DNA of 64,000 nucleotides. Origin: Thaumarchaeota archaeon SCGC AAA007-O23. GTDB taxonomy: Archaea > Thermoproteota > Nitrososphaeria > Nitrososphaerales > Nitrosopumilaceae. The translations under genes and the position numbers were made by a program. Under the pieces are notes generated by a model. The model saw only the letters and a program-made list of their open reading frames with translations. It was not told where the DNA came from and did not search any database. This document shows positions 59,018-64,000 of this stretch, in pieces. The stretch lies in contig ARWO01000001.1 in assembly GCA_000402075.1 (NCBI GenBank), positions 46,651 through 110,650 on the forward strand, written 5' to 3'. Numbering within the stretch: the first letter of the stretch is position 1; each line of letters begins with the position of its first letter.

Positions 59018-59878
59018 TTACTCTACCTCAGCTTGATCCAAACTGGACAACGATTTTTCTATTCTTTTCGTAATTTCGCTGACATCAACATCGTCGTCTT
59101 CGAGATTACTGTCATCTGATAATCCATCATCAATTTCAGCTTGTGGTACTTTTTCAACTTCCAAACCAGAAAGAACTACTTTCTTTTCAATGTTAGTGGA
59201 TTCTTTTACGTTTGGATTAGTATGTACTGAACAGTGCTTGTTAGAAAACTTTGGATTAGTACAATCAGTATATTCACAAACGTTAGACTGCGTCACTTTT
59301 ACCTCACTTACATTTTCTACAATTTTTACCACTTTCTCATTATAGCTAGGTTCTACATGCTGTATCCTTGATACAGTTGGCTTGAGTTTTTTACGGAAAA
59401 ACTCTGGAAGCTCAGTTGGGACCGGAGTGAGAGTAGTTATTTCGAGAGGCGTGTGATTATTTGAGTCTAGTTTCATATCTGATATGTAAACAGATTTTTT
59501 CTTCTTTTTTTGAACTGATGATTGTATGTTTAATGCTGATTTTTGTGCTTGTCGACCTGTCTGTTTTTTGGGTGTAATGATTTTTGATGACATTTCTTGT
59601 ACTTTTTCATCTATCCTCGATAATTTTTGTTCCATAGCAGCGAATAGTCCTTCATCCGAATGATTCGTACCCGTATTCCTCATTGCATTTCCTATTTCCT
59701 CTATCTTGGTTACTACTACCGCTAATTGATGCTGATATCTTGTTAAGAGTTTGTCTCGCTGGATTTTAGTTAAATTGGAATCTTTCTGATATACCCTAAA
59801 AATCGTTTTTGTAAGAATATCTCGTTCTATAATTAATGAATTAGCTTCATTTCTAAAACTATATTCAATTTCTTGCAT
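59018..59878 (-). CDS. Coiled-coil protein with a compact C/H zinc motif, unknown function
   Basis: This 286-residue protein starts with an amphipathic helical region (about residues 1-100; IERDILTKTIFRVYQKDSNL, MEQKLSRIDEKVQEMSSKI). A disordered basic region follows, and near residue 205 lies NVCEYTDCTNPKFSNKHCSVH (C-x4-C-x8-C-x2-H), which looks like a zinc-binding site. The C-terminal tail is acidic (DDGLSDDSNLEDDDVDVSEI). No known family recognised. It sits between L37e (0 bp gap) and rpiA in one operon; a translation- or RNA-related role is possible from position only. Confidence 0.74.
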   Translation of the reverse strand: MQEIEYSFRNEANSLIIERDILTKTIFRVYQKDSNLTKIQRDKLLTRYQHQLAVVVTKIEEIGNAMRNTGTNHSDEGLFAAMEQKLSRIDEKVQEMSSKIITPKKQTGRQAQKSALNIQSSVQKKKKKSVYISDMKLDSNNHTPLEITTLTPVPTELPEFFRKKLKPTVSRIQHVEPSYNEKVVKIVENVSEVKVTQSNVCEYTDCTNPKFSNKHCSVHTNPNVKESTNIEKKVVLSGLEVEKVPQAEIDDGLSDDSNLEDDDVDVSEITKRIEKSLSSLDQAEVE

Positions 59879-60046
59879 TTACGTATACCATTTAATCCAA
59901 GAGTATTTTCTTCTTTTCGCATCAGGGAATCCACAACTTGCACAAGTGTGATGACGTACATGGTATGAGTTTTTGCCACATCGTCTACATCTAATGTGTG
60001 GGTGCTTTCTAGTAAAACCACCCATCGATGTTGTTCCTTTCACCAT
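59879..60046 (-). CDS. rpl37e: Large-subunit ribosomal protein L37e
   Basis: A 55-residue basic protein begins MVKGTTSMGGFTRKHPHIRC, with zinc-ribbon ligands in CRRCGKNSYHVRHHTCASCG and the terminal RRKYSWIKWYT. This is the archaeal/eukaryotic L37e, which binds 23S/28S rRNA. It lies 13 bp after the LSm gene, the lsm-rpl37e pairing that is conserved across archaea. Its stop codon directly precedes the next gene. Confidence 0.95.
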   Translation of the reverse strand: MVKGTTSMGGFTRKHPHIRCRRCGKNSYHVRHHTCASCGFPDAKRRKYSWIKWYT

Positions 60047-60059
60047 ATTTTTATCACCT

Positions 60060-60290
60060 TTATGCAGGAGGTGGAGATATCATTACTACGTTATCTCCTC
60101 TCACAACTATGGATCCTAGACTATTTGATTCGCCATCAGAATGGATCTCTTCTGACTGGTCGAGTAGCAGGTTCATGTGCTGGTCAAAGCCAAGAAGATT
60201 GCCTCTAATGGTCTTGTTCCCTTTCAGTTTGATCAGTACTATTTTGTTAATACTTTCATCCAGTACTTTTACTGCCATATCAACGGACAT
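60060..60290 (-). CDS. lsm: Sm-like protein (LSm/SmAP)
   Basis: This 76-residue protein has the two Sm motifs: LIKLKGNKTIRGNLLGFDQHMNLLLDQSEEI (Sm1 with D-x-x-x-N) and GSIVVRGDNVVMISP (Sm2 with R-G-[DN]). It would form a heptameric ring that binds U-rich RNA, as for SmAP1. The pairing with rpl37e is a common archaeal arrangement. Length is canonical for archaeal LSm. It is the first gene of the lsm-rpl37e-coiled-coil-rpiA unit. Confidence 0.95.
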   Translation of the reverse strand: MSVDMAVKVLDESINKIVLIKLKGNKTIRGNLLGFDQHMNLLLDQSEEIHSDGESNSLGSIVVRGDNVVMISPPPA

Positions 60291-60367
60291 TATATCACTT
60301 ATTGAGATCTTTATCGATGGATTATATTAAACATTCACTGGTGAAACTTTCGGTGTTAGTCAGTAAG

Positions 60368-61183
60368 TCAAGATTGACACTCTTTTGCTAGGTTTCTAAC
60401 AATTTCTGCAAGAAACTTCTCTCCATCCTTCTTTGTTGCATTCGTTGGGTCACCCCACACACCGTTCTCTGCAACCTTAGGAAATCCGCCTGGCTCTGTA
60501 GCCCGTTTCTTCAATTTTTCTTTATCTGCTTCGGCCATGTTTGTTATTATCAATCCCATTTTCGCCTTTTTCATCTTGACCTTGTCTGAAATAGCTAGCA
60601 TTATTGAGGTCTCTACGAAGCCAGCATGGTCAAATTCATGCTTCATAAAATGCCAATAGGAATAAGCTTTTAGGCTAACATCCTTGAATTCCTTCTGAAA
60701 TCGAGTCTGAATTTGTTTTGTCGTCTTCATGATAAAGTTTCGTCCATCCTGAGAGGTCTTCGTTCTATTTGTTCCTCGAAGTTGTATTCGATTAGGATTA
60801 GTAACATAAGACATCACCCGTTCTACAATAGAAATATTTCCATGATGACCGTTTAAAATTATAATAGATTTTATGCCGTTTTTGCTTAGTGAACTGATAA
60901 TAGACTCGATATAATTACCGAATCGTTGATGTGTAATACTAGTATTGAATAAAGGCTCGTGCTCAAACGAAATTCCATAATTGATGGCTGGAAAAACTAT
61001 GAAGCGACATTTTTTTGCCAAACGTGAAGCAATCTCTGTAACAATGTCAGAGTCAGTTGTTATTGGCAAGTGAGCACCATGCTGTTCAAGAGAACCAACA
61101 GGGATTATGACTGTGGGTTTTTTTGACTTGATTAGTTTTCTAAATTCAGGATCATAAATCTCGCTAGCGTCCATTACATTCAC
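60368..61183 (-). CDS. Creatininase-family amidohydrolase (FAPy deformylase-like)
   Basis: This 271-residue metal-dependent hydrolase has the family signatures VIIPVGSLEQHGAHLPITTDSDIV (Glu and Asp metal ligands and His), AINYGISFEHEP, and IIILNGHHGN with a C-terminal HEFDHAGFVETSIMLAI containing Glu/His. Archaeal relatives remove formate from the formamidopyrimidine intermediate of riboflavin/F420 synthesis (ArfB) or act on creatinine. It begins 4 bp inside the end of purU, so the two genes are co-translated. The substrate is inference. ATG codons at residues 1 and 4 are both possible. Confidence 0.82.
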   Translation of the reverse strand: MNVMDASEIYDPEFRKLIKSKKPTVIIPVGSLEQHGAHLPITTDSDIVTEIASRLAKKCRFIVFPAINYGISFEHEPLFNTSITHQRFGNYIESIISSLSKNGIKSIIILNGHHGNISIVERVMSYVTNPNRIQLRGTNRTKTSQDGRNFIMKTTKQIQTRFQKEFKDVSLKAYSYWHFMKHEFDHAGFVETSIMLAISDKVKMKKAKMGLIITNMAEADKEKLKKRATEPGGFPKVAENGVWGDPTNATKKDGEKFLAEIVRNLAKECQS

Positions 61184-62022
61184 TTTGACTTTGTGTGAAC
61201 TTTTCTCCAGCGAACTTCTAACTTGTTATCCAAATGCATCTTTACAGCCTTCAAAAGTGTAGTGGCTTCCAATTTCTGACCTCTCTTTTTTATTGATTCA
61301 AGAGTATCCTCTGGGGTTACTTTGAAGGAATCCTGGAAGATTATTGGTCCCTGATCAAGGTTTTCCGTTACATAGTGTGATGTGACACCGACAATTTTTG
61401 TTCCACGCTCAAATGCCTGCGCATATGCCAACGAGCCTGGAAATGCCGGAAGTAAAGATGGATGAATGTTAATTATCCTATTTGGATATCGCCAGACAAA
61501 GTTTGGTGTCAAAATTCTCATATATCTTGCCAGAACAATCAGATCCACCTGATATTTTTTACAAATTTTGAGTAGTTTCTCTTCAGCTTTCTCTTGGCTT
61601 CTGTCTTCAACAACAACAAATGGAATTTTTGCCTTTTTAGCAAGTGATGCAAGTGCTCTTTCTGTACCAACAATAACAGAAATCTTGCCTCTAATGGCAC
61701 GTCTGGCTGATAAGATTTCTTTCAGGCAGTGTTCTTCCTTGGTAACAAATATCGCAATACTTTTTTCTGTATTGGTTTCAGAGTGTGTGCTTACCTCCAT
61801 CCTTAGTTTTTTTCCTAATTTTTGAAGTCCAGAATCAAGTTGTTTAAAATTAATCGTGGAAGTAAAAGATATTTCTAGATACATTCCAAATAGATCCTTG
61901 ATTACATTCTGATTTACTTTCTCAACGTTACCGTTATTCTGAAATACAAAGTTTGTAAATTGTGCAACAACACCCTCTTTGTCTTTTCCAACAACAGTGA
62001 TGCCAACTATGGTTTTCTTCAT
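61180..62022 (-). CDS. purU: Formyltetrahydrofolate deformylase (PurU)
   Basis: This 280-residue protein combines an N-terminal ACT domain (about residues 1-85; ITVVGKDKEGVVAQFTNFVF) with a formyltransferase domain (about 95-280) containing VDLIVLARYMRILTPNF, the folate-site NIHPSLLPAFPGSLAYAQA (Asn, His) and VGVTSHYVTENLDQGPII with the conserved Asp. It hydrolyses 10-formyl-THF to THF and formate. An unusual use as a GAR transformylase is possible, but the ACT domain is diagnostic of PurU. It is followed with 4 bp overlap by a creatininase-family enzyme. Confidence 0.88.
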   Translation of the reverse strand: MKKTIVGITVVGKDKEGVVAQFTNFVFQNNGNVEKVNQNVIKDLFGMYLEISFTSTINFKQLDSGLQKLGKKLRMEVSTHSETNTEKSIAIFVTKEEHCLKEILSARRAIRGKISVIVGTERALASLAKKAKIPFVVVEDRSQEKAEEKLLKICKKYQVDLIVLARYMRILTPNFVWRYPNRIINIHPSLLPAFPGSLAYAQAFERGTKIVGVTSHYVTENLDQGPIIFQDSFKVTPEDTLESIKKRGQKLEATTLLKAVKMHLDNKLEVRWRKVHTKSK

Positions 62023-62060
62023 TGGCGATGTTGGTAATTAATTCCATATATACCAAATGG

Positions 62061-62145
62061 TGCGGGAGGTGGGATTCGAACCCACGAACTCCTAAGAGAC
62101 AGGGTCCTAAGCCCTGCGCCTTTGACCAGGCTGGGCGACTCCCGC
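62061..62145 (-). tRNA. tRNA-Leu (UAG)
   Basis: An 85-nt class II tRNA: acceptor GCGGGAG/CTCCCGC, anticodon stem CAGGG/CCCTG with loop CTTAGGA (anticodon TAG), long variable arm (TCTCTTAGGAGTTC), T arm GTGGG TTCGAAT CCCAC, discriminator A. No intron and no encoded CCA. Confidence 0.95.
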
Positions 62146-62166
62146 AAGCATTGTGTAACAACAGAC

Positions 62167-62174
62167 AAATTTAT
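62167..62174 (-). promoter_or_regulatory. Candidate TATA box for tRNA-Leu
   Basis: Minus-strand ATAAATTT centred about 26 bp before the tRNA-Leu 5' end. Confidence 0.4.
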
Positions 62175-62193
62175 CGGTATTGAATCGAATTAC

Positions 62194-63552
62194 ATGGGTA
62201 AATTATTTGGAACAAATGGCGTTAGAGGGGTTTTTTCTGAGGATTTCACTTTAGAGTTTGTACATGATCTTGTGTTAGCAATTTCAACTTACTTCAAGGA
62301 AGGTACAATACTTGTTGGATATGATGGAAGAGACTCTAGTAGCGTAATTTCAAAATTAGTTTGTTCTACGTTAAATTTCGCTGGACTAGATTGTCATGTT
62401 GCTGGTCTTGTTCCTACCCCTTGCTTGGAATTTGCAACTAAAACGTTAGGATATAATGGTGGAATTATGATTACCGCCTCGCATAATCCTCCTGAGTATA
62501 ATGGAATTAAACCAGTTGCCAGTGATGGCGTAGAGGTTTCACGTGAAGATGAGAATGTGATTGAAGAGATTTTTTTCAAAAAAAATTGGAAACAAAATTC
62601 TTCTACGTGGGGTTCAACAAAAAATGATGATAGAGCGGTTCAAACATATCTAGATGGGATAAAATCACAGATAGATGTATCGAAAATAAAGTCAAAGAAC
62701 CTCAAGGTTGTATTAGATCTTGGAAATGGTGCTCAATCAGTTACTGCAATAAAATTGTGTGAACAGTTAGGATGTAAGATTATAACAATCAACCGAGAAA
62801 TTGATGGAAGCTTTTCTGGTAGAGGTCCTGAACCAACTCCATACAACCTTCAGGAATTATCTTCCACAGTTGTAAAGAACAATGCTGATCTTGGCATTGC
62901 ATTTGATGGTGATGGTGATAGAAGTATATTTTGTGATAGTAAAGGAATGTTACTATCTGGTGACAAATCTGCGTTGTTACTATCAAATTATTTACTAAAG
63001 AAAAATCCAAATTCTAAGGTAGTTACGTGTGTAAATTCCGGAAATTCAATTGATGAGATAGTTACACAAACTAATTCAACTGTTTTCAGAACCAAAGTTG
63101 GAAGTGTTGAAGTTTCAAGAAAAATGATCACTGAAAATGCACTTTTGGGATTTGAAGAAAATGGTGGATTCATGTTTGGGAAACATAATCATGTCAGAGA
63201 CGGTGGTATGACATTAGCTCTATTCCTAGAACTTCTTGCAAGTTCGAACAAAAGTATGAGTGAAGAACTTGCGACTTTGCCACCTTCTTTTACAACTAAA
63301 GACAAAATTTCATGCGAAAAGGAAGATGTGGATAAGATAATCTCTAAACTTTTAGCTGAATTTCCAAATGCGGATACTACAGATGGTATAAAGATTGTTT
63401 TTGATAAGAAAAACTGGGTTATGGTGAGGCCTAGTGGCACTGAACCAATAATTAGGATTTATGTAGAATCTGATTCAGAAAAAAACCTTGAAATACTTAT
63501 GAAAAAATATATCCAAAAAATCAACTCATTTCTAGACAGAGAACATTTTTAA
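62194..63552 (+). CDS. glmM: Phosphoglucosamine mutase / phosphomannomutase family
   Basis: From the ATG at 62194 (MGKLFGTNGVRGVFSEDFTL) the protein has 452 residues; earlier in-frame codons fall within tRNA-Leu and are rejected. Domain order is typical: the phosphoserine loop MITASHNPPEYNGIK near residue 91, the Mg-binding AFDGDGDRSIFCD, the sugar-specificity loop GFEENGGFMFG, and the C-terminal phosphate site MVRPSGTEPIIRIYVESD. The GEENGG-type specificity loop fits archaeal GlmM and PMM alike. It feeds hexose phosphates into surface glycan and lipid synthesis. Confidence 0.93.
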   Translation: MGKLFGTNGVRGVFSEDFTLEFVHDLVLAISTYFKEGTILVGYDGRDSSSVISKLVCSTLNFAGLDCHVAGLVPTPCLEFATKTLGYNGGIMITASHNPPEYNGIKPVASDGVEVSREDENVIEEIFFKKNWKQNSSTWGSTKNDDRAVQTYLDGIKSQIDVSKIKSKNLKVVLDLGNGAQSVTAIKLCEQLGCKIITINREIDGSFSGRGPEPTPYNLQELSSTVVKNNADLGIAFDGDGDRSIFCDSKGMLLSGDKSALLLSNYLLKKNPNSKVVTCVNSGNSIDEIVTQTNSTVFRTKVGSVEVSRKMITENALLGFEENGGFMFGKHNHVRDGGMTLALFLELLASSNKSMSEELATLPPSFTTKDKISCEKEDVDKIISKLLAEFPNADTTDGIKIVFDKKNWVMVRPSGTEPIIRIYVESDSEKNLEILMKKYIQKINSFLDREHF

Positions 63553-63603
63553 TACCAATTAGAGTGATTTTTGGAATGGAGATGATCCCTCAGGGTGATG
63601 TAA

Positions 63604-64000
63604 ATGGCAAAATCATACTATGTAAAATTTGATGTACCAGAAAATCTGGTCAGTCCTATTTATGAGTCCCTCAGAGTAGCTGTTGAGACAGGAAAAGTGA
63701 AAAGAGGCACAAATGAGGCTACTAAAGCAATTGAAAGAGGTATAAGTAAACTAATAATTATTGCAGAAGATGTGGAACCACCAGAAGTTGTGGCACATCT
63801 TCCAATAATATGTGAAGAACAAAAAGCTGCATATGTTTTTGTCCCAACCAAACAAGAGTTAGGAAAAGCATTAGGTATTGAAGTTACATGTGGAGCAGCT
63901 GCAATTTTAGATTCTGGTGATGCTCAACATATAGTTGATGAAATTATAGCGTCAATTGCAAAAATTAAGGATGGCAAATCAGAACCAGAAGCTAAACCAG
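63604..64000 (+). CDS. rpl7ae: Ribosomal protein L7Ae (C terminus beyond window)
   Basis: At least 132 residues are in the window; the frame is still open at the right edge. It begins MAKSYYVKFDVPENLVSPIY and shows the L7Ae signature TGKVKRGTNEATKAIERG (kink-turn RNA contact), KLIIIAEDVEPPEVVAHLPIICEE and AYVFVPTKQELGKALG. L7Ae binds kink-turns in 23S rRNA, in box C/D and H/ACA guide RNAs and in RNase P RNA. A GGGTGATG stretch lies 4-11 bp upstream as a ribosome-binding site, unlike the leaderless genes. The Lys/Glu-rich tail (KSEPEAKP) extends beyond the usual about 120 residues. Confidence 0.95.
   Translation, partial: MAKSYYVKFDVPENLVSPIYESLRVAVETGKVKRGTNEATKAIERGISKLIIIAEDVEPPEVVAHLPIICEEQKAAYVFVPTKQELGKALGIEVTCGAAAILDSGDAQHIVDEIIASIAKIKDGKSEPEAKP

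Noticed and set aside
62122..62193. An N-terminal extension of GlmM
   Set aside because: It lies in tRNA-Leu and its promoter region; the family start is the ATG at 62194.
1..64000. CRISPR arrays, insertion sequences or integrated elements
   Set aside because: No regular direct repeats with unique spacers, terminal inverted repeats, transposase, integrase or tRNA-end duplications were seen; the only tandem repeats lie inside spt5 and rpl10.

Overview
The window is a compact, AT-rich archaeal chromosome segment of the Nitrosopumilus type (Nitrososphaerota/Thaumarchaeota, ammonia-oxidising archaea). It combines archaeal information genes (TBP, Spt5/SecE, L7Ae, P0/L10, L37e-LSm, RFC large subunit, ABCE1, Trm5, prefoldin, S26B signal peptidase) with key genes of the thaumarchaeal 3-hydroxypropionate/4-hydroxybutyrate carbon-fixation cycle: a three-gene biotin-dependent acetyl/propionyl-CoA carboxylase, an ADP-forming acyl-CoA synthetase and 4-hydroxybutyryl-CoA dehydratase. 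It also carries an 11-subunit complex I without an NADH module. The genus is inferred from gene content; no database was searched.

Layout. 1-7 kb: FtsY start, prefoldin alpha, superoxide dismutase, a secreted subtilase, PEP carboxykinase, L32e-L19e, an alkylguanine transferase and D-aminoacyl-tRNA deacylase. 7-11.7 kb: SecE-Spt5-L11, an opposing Lrp-type regulator, L1-L10, then a 35-residue protein and an unknown protein. 11.7-15 kb: transaldolase, transketolase C-terminal subunit, and a transketolase N-terminal subunit fused to ribulose-phosphate epimerase; with rpiA at 58.3 kb this covers the non-oxidative pentose phosphate pathway. 15-25.8 kb: small zinc and membrane proteins, an unlinked 5S rRNA gene, ABCE1-Trm5, a site-2 protease, a LarA-like protein, PyrE, TBP, a CADD/PqqC-like protein and two tRNAs.

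25.8-37 kb: polyprenyl diphosphate synthase converging on the nuoABCDHIJKMLN operon, whose last gene carries an apparent one-base frameshift in a run of seven T. 37-47.5 kb: peroxiredoxin, the carboxylase operon, rfcL, an IMPase-family phosphatase, tRNA-Asp and tRNA-Lys, a small Cys/His protein, IlvE and aspartate kinase. 47.6-53.8 kb: tRNA-Val, APS kinase, a radical SAM protein, an RNase HI-like protein and the two 4-hydroxybutyrate-branch enzymes. 53.8-64 kb: signal peptidase, three zinc-ribbon proteins around thioredoxin, tRNA-Ala, a cyclic amidohydrolase, RpiA, L37e-LSm, creatininase-family amidase with PurU, tRNA-Leu, GlmM and the start of L7Ae.

Genes are tightly packed, with many 1-4 bp overlaps and no gene-free gap above about 210 bp. 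Candidate TATA boxes sit about 25-29 bp before many starts, which suggests leaderless mRNAs. I saw no transposase, integrase, prophage or CRISPR array. The most notable items are the transketolase-epimerase fusion, the nuoN frameshift, a P0 protein ending in perfect 39-bp repeats with no L12 gene beside it, several previously easy-to-miss mini-proteins, the zinc-ribbon cluster and the CADD-like enzyme.
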